64,000 nt of DNA from CAG-964 sp902789345 (GCA_052117325.1 JBQKJJ010000014.1), one strand, 5' to 3'; positions 1 to 7,887 are shown, numbered from the stretch's first letter. The notes: a model not told the origin generated them from the sequence alone. Program-made: numbers and translations.

Positions 1-616
1 GACTTACACAATCCGCTGCATTGACAAAAAGGGCAATACTGTAAGCGGTTACAATTCAAAGGGTTGGTCGAAGAAGTATACTCCTGTTGCTCCGACAATC
101 AGCAAGCTTGAAAACACAACAGGCGGTATCAAGCTTAGTTGGAACAAAATCGCAGGTGTTTACGGCTACAGAGTTTATCAGAAAACTTCAAACGGTTGGA
201 AACGAATTAAGGACACAACCGCAACAAACTTTACGGATTCAGCAGTAAGTACAAATCAGACCAAAACCTACACAATCCGTTGTATTGACAAAAACGGCAA
301 GACCGTCAGCGGTTTTAACTCAAAGGGTTGGTCGAAGAAATACACTCCTGTTGCTCCGACAATTACAAGGCTTTCGAACACATCAAAGGGTGTAAGCGTA
401 ACTTGGAATAAAATTGCAGGCGTTTACGGCTACAGACTCTACAGAAAATATGACGGCGGAAGTTGGACAAAGGTCAAAGATACAACTTCAACCTCTTTCA
501 CAGACTCCGGTGCAAAGAAAGGCAAGAAGGTAACCTACACAGTCCGTTGTATTGATAGAAAAGGCAAAACGGTAAGCGGTTTCAACTCAAAGAGGTGGTC
601 AATTATAAGAAAATAG
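1..616 (+). CDS. Surface protein with fibronectin-like repeats, 3' end (partial)
   Basis: An open frame enters from the left edge (codons from base 2) and stops at TAG 614-616. It encodes about 204 residues made of repeating ~88-residue units. The same block, WSKKYTPVAPTI followed by WNKIAGVYGYR and ending RCIDKKG-TVSG-NSKGW, recurs with a 264-bp period (nucleotide copies start near 64 and 328; the last unit runs into the stop). The pattern resembles fibronectin-type-III-like beta-sandwich repeats that end secreted or wall-attached proteins of gut Clostridia. The last unit is followed by only IIRK, so no sorting signal or membrane anchor follows. The N-terminal enzymatic or adhesive part lies outside the window, so the overall role cannot be given. 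Confidence 0.8.
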   Translation, partial: TYTIRCIDKKGNTVSGYNSKGWSKKYTPVAPTISKLENTTGGIKLSWNKIAGVYGYRVYQKTSNGWKRIKDTTATNFTDSAVSTNQTKTYTIRCIDKNGKTVSGFNSKGWSKKYTPVAPTITRLSNTSKGVSVTWNKIAGVYGYRLYRKYDGGSWTKVKDTTSTSFTDSGAKKGKKVTYTVRCIDRKGKTVSGFNSKRWSIIRK

Positions 617-723
617 TATAATTCACTATGCCAATTTGTAAATATTTAAAGGTGATGTCGCATTAAGACCGCCTAAAAGAAAAAAAACGACCAATCCGAA
701 AGGGTTGTCCGTTCAACAAAAAC

Positions 724-765
724 AAAAAGCTGAGGACAATTTTCATATTCTCAGCTTTCTTTTTA
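724..765 (+). terminator. Rho-independent terminator of the repeat protein
   Basis: AAAGCTGAG (726-734) pairs with CTCAGCTTT (750-758) around a 15-nt loop and is followed by TCTTTTTATT. It lies about 110 bp after the stop codon of the plus-strand surface protein. The 617-723 stretch before it shows nothing else. Confidence 0.8.
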
Positions 766-881
766 TTACCATAGGAGGCGATTTTATTGTACATTTTTGG
801 CGATTAGGCAAATGAATTTATCTAACAGAAAATGCATAAAATAGCAATAAAATAGTTTTCTCAATTGCAATAATTTTCGTG

Positions 882-1045
882 TTAGAACCATTTGGATTTT
901 CTTCTGGAGGGAGCCTCAGGCGACCAGAAGAGGAAAATCCGGCGGCCACTCGGGTCATACACTGCAGCGTAGATCAGATCCAATTCATCATCGAAGGCTT
1001 CATCCGGTGTGCGGTAACCAAGAATCTTACGCGGAAGCCCGTCCA
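882..1045 (-). pseudogene. IS30-family transposase, C-terminal remnant
   Basis: Reading the minus strand, the frame ending at 882 encodes DGLPRKILGYRTPDEAF followed by DDELDLIYAA. The LPRK-LGY-TP-E-F pattern is the signature of the extreme C-terminus of IS30-family DDE transposases. Nothing upstream encodes the rest of the enzyme: the frame merges directly into the VirB6-like/unknown chimera to its right. The tail continues about 25 further residues (SGRRIFLFW and beyond) not typical of the family, so the 3' junction may also be rearranged. The remainder of 766-881 holds nothing recognisable. Seen in sequence: the motif. Inferred: that this is a dead remnant. Confidence 0.55.
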
Positions 1046-1482
1046 CCTTTCTTAATCAGCTTATATTGGAAACGGGTATTCTTCTTGGAAAGCTGAACGG
1101 TAATGTTATCATAAGCAAGTCTGGTTTTCTTGATTTCCTTCAAGTTGTTATACTTGCTCATATCATTTAGGTAGCTTGCAAGTATCGTATCCTGCGTATG
1201 GCGGACAAGGATATAATCCTTTGTTTCGGCAAATTGCATCTCATCTTTTACATCTATGCTTTCCGAGCAGAAACCGATAACAAAGAACAGCACAACGAGG
1301 GATGAGCCGACCGCTACAAAGACCGGCTCAATACCCTCAATGACTGCCCAGGGACCTCCGCCCTTGAAACTGACCGGTGACTGTCCAAGCATTGCAAAGA
1401 CCAGGGATATCTGATTGTTCCAAAACCCAAACACCGCCTCAAGAAGTGCAAGGATCTTGTCTCCAAGCTTAAAAATATCCAT
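1027..1482 (-). pseudogene. VirB6-like conjugation protein N-terminus fused to unrelated sequence
   Basis: The first ~83 codons (MDIFKLGDKILALLEAVFGF to the KDEMQF region) match the start of the polytopic VirB6/TrbL-like mating-channel protein of Tn1549-type integrative elements. They include the GGGPWAVIEGI loop and a membrane helix VFVAVGSSLVVLFFVIGF. Full-length family members are several hundred residues with about six membrane spans; here only one remains. Codons 84-151 (ETKDYILVRHTQDT onward, basic and soluble) do not continue that fold and I do not recognise them, so the ORF is a deletion chimera. The ATG at 1482 has an AAAGAGGTG ribosome site and follows the Maff2-like gene at the usual spacing. 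No function is expected. Confidence 0.6.
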
Positions 1483-1536
1483 ACTTGTTATTCACCTCTT
1501 TCCTTTTACTAAAAGGGGAAATGCATTTCCCCAATC

Positions 1537-1914
1537 TTAGAAGCCTAAGAATGTCAGAACTGTTGAAATACCAGCCATCATGACACCTGCTACAATTCCT
1601 TTCAGAGCGGAGTTCATGGTAGATGAATCCTGCTGCTGATAGGCTTGTGCGAACTCCATAACATTCTTTGCAAGAATGATGACACCAACCGCACCAATGA
1701 CTGCAATAATAAGTGTCTTTAAGTTCTCAAGCGGCTGTGTTACTGCGGAAGTATCTGTACCTGCTGCAAAACAAGTAGTGCTCATAAGCATTACTCCCAT
1801 AAGTGCTCCGGATAATGCCGGAACGAATCTCTTCTTAAAGTGAATGAATCTACTCTTCATGCCTTTCTCCTCCATCTGATTATTGTTTGTCGTAATAATC
1901 TGTTCTTTTCTCAT
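1537..1914 (-). CDS. Maff2/VirB2-like small membrane protein of a Tn1549-type element
   Basis: The protein has 125 residues: a signal-type segment (SGALMGVMLMSTTCFAAG, about 36-51), then two hydrophobic helices (about 68-84 and 107-123) around a short polar loop (QAYQQQDSSTMNSALKGIV). That two-helix pilin-like plan and its place directly before a VirB6-like gene are those of Maff2 / VirB2-type components of conjugative type IV secretion in Firmicutes. The 1914 ATG has AAGGAG nine bases upstream; an internal ATG at 1860 (MKSRFIHF) also has GGAGG and may be the better start, since it puts the signal peptide near the N-terminus. Because the partner genes are truncated, it is probably an orphan relic. 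Confidence 0.65.
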   Translation of the reverse strand: MRKEQIITTNNNQMEEKGMKSRFIHFKKRFVPALSGALMGVMLMSTTCFAAGTDTSAVTQPLENLKTLIIAVIGAVGVIILAKNVMEFAQAYQQQDSSTMNSALKGIVAGVMMAGISTVLTFLGF

Positions 1915-1935
1915 GTCGTTTATCTCCTTTTCGAT

Positions 1936-1972
1936 AAAAAAATAAGCCAGCAGGGATAATCCCTAACTGGCT
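1936..1972 (-). terminator. Terminator upstream of the Maff2-like gene
   Basis: On the minus strand AGCCAG and CTGGCT (outer arms 1945-1950 and 1967-1972) enclose a second complementary pair AGGGAT/ATCCCT, followed by TTATTTTTTA. It would stop transcripts arriving from the right before the Maff2-like gene, or act as an attenuator. Confidence 0.6.
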
Positions 1973-2070
1973 GTTAAAAGTTACTCTATATGATCAGGCA
2001 ATGCCTGTTGTAATGATTAAATCGGGCTTTCCCCGATATGGTGTGCTTCAACCACCTCCTTTCAGGGCGC

Positions 2071-2104
2071 AAAAAAGCACCTTAACCTTATTGGCTAAAG
2101 TGCT
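2071..2104 (-). terminator. Terminator of the SdpI-like gene
   Basis: Minus-strand AGCACTTTAGCC, loop AATAA, GGTTAAGGTGCT, then TTTTT. It sits 47 bp after the SdpI-like stop codon. Between it and 1972 there is only an AAAGGAGGTGG ribosome-like site (about 2052-2062) before a possible 21-codon TTG frame, too weak to call a gene. Confidence 0.8.
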
Positions 2105-2150
2105 TGTATTAGTTTGATATTAAATTATTGTGAGTCAGACAAACTGGAAG

Positions 2151-2528
2151 TTATCGCTTTGTTCCATCCTCATTGAAATTGTTTTTTAATGACTTTTCCG
2201 TCGAGAAAATAGAGCCTACTAAAAATACCAGTTGTATTACAATGATAATAATACTTAATATTCCTATTGTATCATCACTTGCTCCATAAAAAGGAATATG
2301 TATAAGCATTGTAGGGCCCAACAGACTAATACCGACTTTCCACCAAAGTTTTCCTGCATGGTCATGTGCAAATCTCCAAGTATCCATATTTATCATTGAC
2401 ATCTTAGTTCGGTATCCCACAATTCCATTGATCTTCTTTGGACAATGTTTCCACATCACTCTGCCCGCAATTATCATAATCGTTGGAATAAAACAATCAC
2501 ATATCAAAATGAACCACAAAAACCACAT
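2151..2528 (-). CDS. SdpI-family integral membrane protein
   Basis: 125 residues with an N-terminal membrane helix (2-22), the motif GYRTKMSMINMDTWRFAH at about 38-55, and two further hydrophobic segments (about 65-82 and 88-108). The GYRT-x-S-M-x-N-x-DTW-FA motif is diagnostic of the SdpI/YhfL family. In Bacillus subtilis the founding member gives immunity to the SdpC killing factor, and sensor/immunity roles in the membrane are usual. Here there is no SdpC or SdpR neighbour, so it may be an orphan immunity protein carried by the surrounding mobile DNA. The ATG follows AGGAGG. The 3' flank repeats a short block (CTGGAAGTTATC) also found after the next gene upstream. Confidence 0.75.
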   Translation of the reverse strand: MWFLWFILICDCFIPTIMIIAGRVMWKHCPKKINGIVGYRTKMSMINMDTWRFAHDHAGKLWWKVGISLLGPTMLIHIPFYGASDDTIGILSIIIIVIQLVFLVGSIFSTEKSLKNNFNEDGTKR

Positions 2529-2590
2529 ACTGTTTCCTCCTACAATACCGATTTTTCATTTTCTGCGACTTCCCGATAAGCTGGAAGTTA

Positions 2591-2919
2591 TCAGTCTATT
2601 TCATCTTTTTTATATATTACGCCGTCCCATGCATAATATCCCGCGATATATTCATAATCAGGATATTCTTCTATCTCATATAATTTTCTCCCACTGTCAG
2701 ATGTACAAATTACCACATTTGATATTTTATAATTTTCTAGTTTCGATGTTTGAGAATATCTAACTCCATTAAGATATATATAATCACCTTTTTCAATTGC
2801 CTCATTTTTATAACTTTTATTGTGTGAAAAATAATATCGACCACAAATAAAAATAACAACAATTGTAAGTAAAATAATAATTAAAACTATTGATTTCTTT
2901 TTTCTACCATCATTCTCAT
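2591..2919 (-). pseudogene. Small single-pass membrane protein, frameshifted near its start
   Basis: A minus-strand frame ending at 2591 encodes RKKKSIVLIIILLTIVVIFI, one membrane helix, and then about 75 polar residues (motifs GDYIYLNGVRYS, VVICTSDSGRKLYE, YAWDGVIYKKDEID). It has no start codon: in frame a stop precedes it. The plausible start (ATG 2919 with AGAGGAAG just upstream, MRMMVEK) lies in another frame. One extra A in the six-A run at about 2900 would join them. Either a recent pseudogene, a phase-variable gene or a base-calling error. It is not a family I recognise; it lies 60 bp upstream of the SdpI-like gene and may have been co-transcribed with it. Confidence 0.45.
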
Positions 2920-2959
2920 TAGCTTCCTCTTAACATTTCATAAAATCCCGATTTTCACG

Positions 2960-3376
2960 TTAGGTTTCATCCAAATATATTTCTATTTTGCTGAATACCT
3001 TATCTTTACAGAAATTAAACTCAGGAGTCTTTTTGATATAGCTGAATATATCTTCTTCAATATCCTCATTCCATATAGTTCGTTGAAAATCTTTATTTTC
3101 TTCCGTTAGAATATATAACACATCCACATGAATTTGATAATACTCTTCCTCATCATTAGGAAATTGTCTAACCAAAGAAAAGTTAAACATAGGTTTTCCT
3201 GTAAAAGAATAGGTTCCTGTTTCAAATAAAATCATATCTTCTTTAAGTGGCATATTACACATCTCTTCGAACACACTTACTATGTGTTCCAGGCTAGAAT
3301 TATCTGAAATGCTATTTTGCAAATATCCTAATAAACTTTCCTTTGATGTCTTCTTAAATCTATCAAATAATCCCAT
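2960..3376 (-). CDS. Hypothetical cytosolic protein, 138 aa
   Basis: I place the start at ATG 3376 (MGLFDRFKK) because ACAGGAGGG lies ideally upstream; an upstream ATG at 3430 lacks a ribosome site. The protein is acidic and soluble with no signal or membrane helix. A central aromatic segment (FETGTYSFTGKPMFNFSLVRQ) and a charged C-terminus suggest a small alpha/beta fold of the kind seen in immunity proteins, but I do not recognise the family. It is followed by the broken membrane-protein gene and preceded by another unknown gene 80 bp away, all on the minus strand. Confidence 0.6.
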   Translation of the reverse strand: MGLFDRFKKTSKESLLGYLQNSISDNSSLEHIVSVFEEMCNMPLKEDMILFETGTYSFTGKPMFNFSLVRQFPNDEEEYYQIHVDVLYILTEENKDFQRTIWNEDIEEDIFSYIKKTPEFNFCKDKVFSKIEIYLDET

Positions 3377-3456
3377 TTGAACCCTCCTGTAATTTGTACT
3401 TATAGGCTCAGCATAAGCCCCCAATATCATATGTAATATATTATTACAACCAAACC

Positions 3457-3732
3457 CTAACCCATGTTGTAATATCGTTCCGATTCCATAAAAGACTCAA
3501 TAACCGCTTTGCCTATTTCCTCAGCATCTGCAAATAATATAAATTCTTTGATGATTTCATCATATGTATATTGTCTTTTATGTGATTTTTTCATCGAATG
3601 TATTATATACTGATTATCTTCAGTGATTTTAACACGAACATAATGATTATTTTTCCAAAAAGCTACTCGGCTTCTATATTTCGTATTTTTCTTCCATACA
3701 GCATTTTCTTTTCGCTCATTAGGCGTCAGCAA
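3457..3732 (-). CDS. Hypothetical basic protein, 91 aa
   Basis: Soluble and lysine-rich, with a beta-like stretch (RVAFWKNNHYVRVKITEDNQYIIH) followed by a helical C-terminus (YDEIIKEFILFADAEEIGKAVIESF). The listed start is a TTG without a convincing ribosome site, and the frame stays open upstream into the end of the hydrolase gene. Translation may therefore be coupled to the hydrolase, or the 5' end may be lost. No recognised family. Confidence 0.5.
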   Translation of the reverse strand: MLTPNERKENAVWKKNTKYRSRVAFWKNNHYVRVKITEDNQYIIHSMKKSHKRQYTYDEIIKEFILFADAEEIGKAVIESFMESERYYNMG

Positions 3733-3755
3733 AGATAAAGAACTGTTGTCTGTTA

Positions 3756-4583
3756 TTAAATACCTGCGGCAAATTCTTCTATTAAACTGTTTATCAATTC
3801 CGGTTTATCTGTATTAGAATTATGTCCAGCTCCTTCAATCCATTTCAAAGGAATTTTGCTCTTTTGGTGCCATGCTTTGTTATATCTTATACATGAACCG
3901 GCATGGTCTTGAGTTCCACATATTAACAGAGATGGGCATTTCAGTTCATATGGCAGATTCTTTTCCATTGCCTCTGCCAAAATACGAAAACCATGCCCAG
4001 CAATTTGCGCATAACGCTTTTGGTCACCATCATAGACCAGCATCATTTCACGCATTAGATTTCTGCCATAATCAGACGTGGCAACTCCTTCCGTCCCCGA
4101 TTTCAAAAGCAATTTCCACGGATAATGAGCATATACTGGTTCCATTCGCTTCAGAAGCCAGAGTTCAACCGCAGTCACATAGTTTCGTTGCAACGGTGCA
4201 GAGTCAATGGAGACAAAACCTGTTAATCGGTTTGGATAGAGCTGTGCATAAGCCTGCCCAACATATCCGCCCATAGACTGCCCAACAATGACCGGTTTGG
4301 CAATTTTATCTTGATTTAAAATATCGTTCAGCCATTTTGCCTTATCGAACAAATCGAAATCAAACCGAAACGGCCATGAAGCGGCGTGTGCCGGTGCATC
4401 CCATACCACAACATTATACTTCTCCTTGAAATGTTGAATCTGCTTATCAAACAATCTATGATCGGCAGTCAATCCGGGCAGAAAAACAAGGGTAATTTCA
4501 TCCGGGTGTGAAACGTTTGTCCAATAGTGGATTGTTCCACAAGGAGTCTGATATGTTTTTTCTTCCATTAATTTTCTCTCCAA
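3756..4583 (-). CDS. Alpha/beta-hydrolase fold protein
   Basis: 275 residues. The catalytic triad can be read: nucleophile elbow GQSMGG at about 102-107, acid in CGTQDHAG near 225, and histidine in the GAGHNSN motif near 253. The oxyanion region FLPGLTADHRLFD is near 34-46. The ATG at 4568 (MEEKTYQT) is an alternative start. This family covers esterases, peptidases, lactonases and dehalogenases; the lid region (YVTAVELWLLKRMEP) does not define a substrate. It lies alone between unknown genes in mobile debris, upstream of the 91-aa gene and on the same strand. Confidence 0.85.
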   Translation of the reverse strand: MERKLMEEKTYQTPCGTIHYWTNVSHPDEITLVFLPGLTADHRLFDKQIQHFKEKYNVVVWDAPAHAASWPFRFDFDLFDKAKWLNDILNQDKIAKPVIVGQSMGGYVGQAYAQLYPNRLTGFVSIDSAPLQRNYVTAVELWLLKRMEPVYAHYPWKLLLKSGTEGVATSDYGRNLMREMMLVYDGDQKRYAQIAGHGFRILAEAMEKNLPYELKCPSLLICGTQDHAGSCIRYNKAWHQKSKIPLKWIEGAGHNSNTDKPELINSLIEEFAAGI

Positions 4584-4693
4584 AACTTCGATTTCTCTTT
4601 CTATTCAACTACACGCCAACTTCTTTAAAATTTTAACATTATATTTAAGCTCATTCAAAGAACTCAAATAAACACACATGTGGAATCTTCAAA

Positions 4694-4996
4694 TTAAGTT
4701 TGTTTATTTGAAATTGCAATATAACTGCATATAGAAATCAGGAAACTTATACAGTACAAAACAACCGCTCCTAAACTAAACAATATTTCTCCAAGATAAG
4801 TTAGTCCTGGCATAAATCCATATCCAGGTAAATCATTATAGTAAATCATCAGTCCTATGGATATAAGCAGCGGAACTAGTTCTGCCGAAAACAATATCCG
4901 CCAAAGCTTTTTTGTTTTCTTGCGAATGGATATCACAAATAATATTATTTGAAATATTAAAATCACTATATATGTAATCAGTAGGAACAATGCCAT
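4694..4996 (-). CDS. Small polytopic membrane protein, 100 aa
   Basis: Three membrane helices can be seen at about 3-24, 34-51 and 66-92, with a basic cytoplasmic loop RKKTKKLWR after the first helix. No catalytic motif and no family I recognise. The ATG at 4996 has GGAGGAAA upstream. It is separated from the hydrolase by a ~110-bp A/T-rich gap without a visible terminator. Confidence 0.6.
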   Translation of the reverse strand: MALFLLITYIVILIFQIILFVISIRKKTKKLWRILFSAELVPLLISIGLMIYYNDLPGYGFMPGLTYLGEILFSLGAVVLYCISFLISICSYIAISNKQT

Positions 4997-5067
4997 TACT
5001 ATTTTCCTCCGTAAATTCTCATTTTTTCAAGCGTTAAATTCCGATTTGTAAAACACATTCTTTTTTA

Positions 5068-5102
5068 CATAGGCACAGTATACCACATTTCCTGTGCCTA
5101 TG
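5068..5102. repeat. Inverted repeat between the ICE fragment and the membrane protein
   Basis: CATAGGCACA (5068-5077) and TGTGCCTATG (5093-5102) form a 10-bp perfect stem with a 15-nt loop. No T-run follows on the minus strand, so it is a poor terminator; it may be an operator or an element-end relic. Confidence 0.4.
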
Positions 5103-5111
5103 CGATAACAT

Positions 5112-5608
5112 TTACTGCTTCTTCCGGTAAGAACTCATCTTTTCCACAGAAACCTCCGGATAGAAGTAAGTAAGAATCGTTGCTTTCGGAACTCCTGCGG
5201 CAAGTGCTTTCTTCACCTCTTCTTTCTGCTCCGGCGTATATGACCAGTGCAGCATTCGATTTGTGATTGTATCCTCCCACTTAGGCTTTTCCCTCTCAGG
5301 ATTCCTTACAGGCTTAGCACCAGCACTTCCATTAGAAGAGTTGGCACTGTCAGTAGCATCAGGCTTCTGCGATTCATCGACATACTCAAGCTCATTTGCC
5401 TGTTCCCTGTCTATCCTTGCTTTCTGCTCTGCTTCATCCTGCATGGAGAATCTTCTGCTTAATTCCGCATCACCAAGCATCATAAACTGCTCATAGGTAA
5501 GAGAGTCTATATACACATTCTCGCCCTTGTCCTTCAGTTTTTCATAATACTTAACTGCTTTATCTGAAAGAATCTCAAATGGCGGACCGATAAGATTATC
5601 TGCTCCTC
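5112..5608 (-). pseudogene. C-terminal part of a conjugative-element protein, cut at 5' by an IS3-type element
   Basis: From a GTG at 5516 the frame encodes 134 residues, but it stays open upstream to about 5608 (ADNLIGPPFEILSDKAVKYY and beyond). There it meets an in-frame stop at the edge of the insertion sequence. The composition (YEQFMMLGDAELSRRFSMQ, an acidic/serine-rich linker, then a C-terminal helical domain KPKWEDTITNRMLHWSYTPE and VPKATILTYFYPEVSVEKM) is typical of accessory proteins of Tn1549-like integrative elements. I infer a larger ancestral protein whose N-terminal part was lost on insertion. No enzymatic motif is visible in the remaining piece. Confidence 0.5.
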
Positions 5609-5692
5609 TTTAGTGTTAGCATCTAAATAGTGCAAAACAAAATGAGATATCCCCTTTAAGTGTTGTATAATAAAAAAGAGGAGGAATTCATT

Positions 5693-5992
5693 ATGTCACG
5701 ACAAAAAACTCATCACACCAAGCAATTCAAGTTGGATGCTATCAGCTATCGCAAAGAGCACCCTGATCTTACACAGGTTGAATGTGCAAAGAACCTGGGT
5801 ATCGGTGTCAGTACTCTTGCTCGCTGGGAAGCCCAGTTCAGAGATAATGACGGTGATATTCCCGTTATCGGTTCCGGCAGTTACGCTTCTGATGAAGCGA
5901 AGGAAATCGCCCACCTTAAGCGTGAGCTGCGTGATGCACAGGATGCACTTGATGTGTTTAAAAAAGCCATCGGCATTCTGGGAAAAGATTAA
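5693..5992 (+). CDS. IS3-family transposase OrfA
   Basis: 99 residues from ATG 5693, behind AGGAGG. An N-terminal helix-turn-helix (KQFKLDAISYRKEHPDLTQV then CAKNLGIGVSTLARWEAQF) is followed by a leucine-zipper-like coiled coil (EIAHLKRELRDAQDALDVFK) ending KKAIGILGKD. This is the standard OrfA plan: DNA-end recognition plus oligomerisation. The 3' end carries GGAAAAGATTAACAG, an A-run where a -1 ribosomal frameshift would produce the OrfAB fusion. Confidence 0.85.
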   Translation: MSRQKTHHTKQFKLDAISYRKEHPDLTQVECAKNLGIGVSTLARWEAQFRDNDGDIPVIGSGSYASDEAKEIAHLKRELRDAQDALDVFKKAIGILGKD

Positions 5993-6474
5993 CAGAAGCT
6001 ATCTATACTGAAGTTTCTGCAAAGATAGAGGCTGCCAAAGTAACTGGACGCCGCGTCTCTATCTCCGGAATGCTGAAAATTTTAGGCGTGTCTCACTCTG
6101 GATACAGATCCTTTCTTAATCGAAAGGTATCTCCTACTCGTCAGCGAAAAAATGCCGTTAAAAAGGAAATCCAGAAAATATATGATAATTATAAACAGAA
6201 TTATGGCGCCCCTAAAATTGCTCAGGAACTACGTAAATCTGGCGAAACCATCAGTCAACGCACCGTAGGTAAATACATGCGTGAAATGCGCATTCGTGCC
6301 CAGTGGACTAAACCGTGGACTACTACCACCAAAGATTCTGATTTTAGCAAAGAACTCCACAACATTCTCAACGAACAGTTTAATCCTGAACGTCCTAACG
6401 CTGTCTGGTGCACAGATATAACTTATATCTGGACGCAGGATGGTTTTGTATACCTTAACTGCTTAGCTTTATAA
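5992..6474 (+). pseudogene. IS3-family transposase OrfB, truncated
   Basis: Read in the -1 frame relative to OrfA (TEAIYTEVSAKIEAAK onward), with an internal ATG at 6070. It contains the HTH_21 region (NYGAPKIAQELRKSGETISQ) and the start of the rve integrase core, AVWCTDITYIWT, including the first D of the DDE triad. It then ends in LNCLAL, where full enzymes continue for about 130 residues with the second D and the E. Catalytically dead. Confidence 0.8.
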
Positions 6475-7758
6475 ATCTATTGCATTTTCATTCAAAAGAA
6501 ACTCGTACAAACCTAGGTGTAGGATTCCATCCTCGTCAGTCCAAGGCTTTTGAGAAGTTTTGCTAATGATGATCCTTTTGAAAAAGTCATTGGTATTCTT
6601 GAGCGGTCTAAGTTCAGTATCCATCTTGGTCGGATCGCTAACATTAAGTGCTGATTGAATATAGTACTTCTTAGACCCAACATTTACAACGAAATCAATC
6701 TCACACTGTTTTTTAGATTGTTTGTTATCTTTTCTTTCTACTATTTCTACAACACCCACGTCAACAGAATACCCACGGCACAGAAGTTCATTATAAATGA
6801 CATTCTCCATTATGTGAGTTTCTTCTTGTTGTCTAAAATTCAGTCTTGCGTTTCTGAGTCCGATGTCGGTACAGTAATACTTTGACGGATATTCAAAATA
6901 CTTTTTACCTTTTACATCATACCGTTTGGCATTGCTAAAAAGGAAGGACTCAATCAAGTAATTCAAGTAACTTGAGATAGTAGTGCTTGACACCTTGACG
7001 CCTTTTACAGATTGCAACGTATTTGCAATTTTACTAGCATTGGTAAGCGAACCAATTGACGAACACAAATCATCGGTTAATTCTTCAAGAACATCAGGAA
7101 GAGCGATATCATATCGTTCAACAATATCCTTGAAATAAACTTCAGTAAACAGACCGCACAGATAACTCATCTTCTCCGCATCGCTCTTCTTAAAAAGAAC
7201 AAGAGGCATACCACCATACAATGCATACTCTTCGTAAATGTCGGATTTATCACCGCCAATAAAGTCATAATACTCTTTAAAGGATATCGGAAAAACCTTG
7301 AGTTCGTCTCCTCTGCCACGAAAAGCACTTAACACATCTTTGGTAAGCATCTTTGAATTACTTCCAGTAACATAAATGTCCACATTTCTAAGATGCATTA
7401 AACCGTTTAACACATTGTACAATCGAATATTTTCCGTATTTTTGAGTTCTTCCCTAGTAATGGCATACTGAACCTCATCAATTAAGATATAGTACTGCTC
7501 TTTGTTTACAATCTTTGCTCTAATATATTTCGACAGTTCATCGGGATCGCGATACCGAACAAAAGTGTCATCGTCAAGAGCGATTGTGATAATTTGTTCT
7601 TCACTCACACCGCTTTCGACCAAATAATCATAAAACAGGTTAAAAAGCAGATAGCTTTTGCCACACCTTCGGATGCCGGTGATAACCTTAATTAAACCGT
7701 TTTCTTTTTTCTCAATCAGACGATTTAGGTAACTGTTTCTCCTGATAATCTGTTCCAT
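6469..7758 (-). CDS. AAA_14 / DUF4143 ATP-binding protein
   Basis: 429 residues. Walker A is GIRRCGKS at 28-35, Walker B YILIDEVQY near 91-99, and sensor VTGSNSKML near 129-137. The C-terminal DUF4143 region (about 210-400) contains a winged-helix-like segment and the restriction-endonuclease-like core CEIDFVV. These ATPases are abundant and mobile in gut Bacteroidetes and Clostridia; their function is not established, though DNA binding and toxin/antitoxin-like or element-maintenance roles have been proposed. The ATG at 7758 follows AAGGAGG. The promoter carries a palindromic operator in two copies (described separately), suggesting autoregulation. The 3' end abuts the truncated IS3 element. 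Confidence 0.9.
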   Translation of the reverse strand: MEQIIRRNSYLNRLIEKKENGLIKVITGIRRCGKSYLLFNLFYDYLVESGVSEEQIITIALDDDTFVRYRDPDELSKYIRAKIVNKEQYYILIDEVQYAITREELKNTENIRLYNVLNGLMHLRNVDIYVTGSNSKMLTKDVLSAFRGRGDELKVFPISFKEYYDFIGGDKSDIYEEYALYGGMPLVLFKKSDAEKMSYLCGLFTEVYFKDIVERYDIALPDVLEELTDDLCSSIGSLTNASKIANTLQSVKGVKVSSTTISSYLNYLIESFLFSNAKRYDVKGKKYFEYPSKYYCTDIGLRNARLNFRQQEETHIMENVIYNELLCRGYSVDVGVVEIVERKDNKQSKKQCEIDFVVNVGSKKYYIQSALNVSDPTKMDTELRPLKNTNDFFKRIIISKTSQKPWTDEDGILHLGLYEFLLNENAIDL

Positions 7759-7770
7759 AACGCACCTCCT

Positions 7771-7812
7771 TCATTTGAAAGTTAGGTATATTGTTACCCA
7801 ACTTTCAAATGA
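7771..7812 (-). promoter_or_regulatory. Proximal palindromic operator of the AAA/DUF4143 gene
   Basis: TCATTTGAAAGTT (7771-7783) and AACTTTCAAATGA (7800-7812) are perfect 13-bp inverted arms around a 16-nt centre holding the core TTGTTACCC. It starts one base downstream of the -10 box and ends at the ribosome site, so a bound protein would block transcription start. Confidence 0.65.
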
Positions 7813-7841
7813 ATTATACCACATACTTTTCAAAATTTCAA
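7813..7841 (-). promoter_or_regulatory. SigA-type promoter of the AAA/DUF4143 gene
   Basis: Minus-strand -35 TTGAAA (7841-7836), 17-nt spacer, -10 TATAAT (7818-7813). It lies between the two operator copies; an additional 9-bp inverted repeat CATACTTTT/AAAAGTATG (7822-7830, 7852-7860) overlaps the spacer. Confidence 0.7.
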
Positions 7842-7846
7842 GTTGC

Positions 7847-7887
7847 CATTTAAAAGTATGGGTTATTGTTACCCAACTTTCAAATGA
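7847..7887 (-). promoter_or_regulatory. Distal copy of the AAA/DUF4143 operator
   Basis: A 41-bp block matching the proximal one with about five mismatches, 75 bp away. The half ATTGTTACCC-AACTTTCAAATGA (7865-7887) is identical in both; the left half is degenerate. It lies upstream of the -35 box. Confidence 0.6.

Larger units (their letters stand above)
5609..6474 (+). mobile_element. IS3-family insertion sequence, truncated at its 3' side
   Basis: The block holds an orfA/orfB transposase pair characteristic of IS3 elements. The left end lies near 5609-5620, where the ICE protein frame is broken. The right end is lost: orfB stops right after the first catalytic aspartate region, and the stop codon of the neighbouring ATPase gene begins five bases before the nominal orfB end. 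The terminal inverted repeat therefore cannot be verified. The element cannot transpose without a helper. Confidence 0.75.

Noticed and set aside
1..616. CRISPR-like repeat array at the left edge
   Set aside because: The repeats are 264 bp long, in frame and encode fibronectin-like domains; there are no short repeats with unique spacers.
2428..2763. Plus-strand 111-codon open frame
   Set aside because: It lies antisense to the SdpI-like gene and the small membrane gene, has no ribosome site, and its composition is that of a reversed A/T-rich coding strand.
6469..7758. The AAA/DUF4143 gene as part of the IS3 element
   Set aside because: It is convergent with the transposase, has its own promoter and terminates exactly at the truncated IS end; the contact is a deletion or insertion junction.
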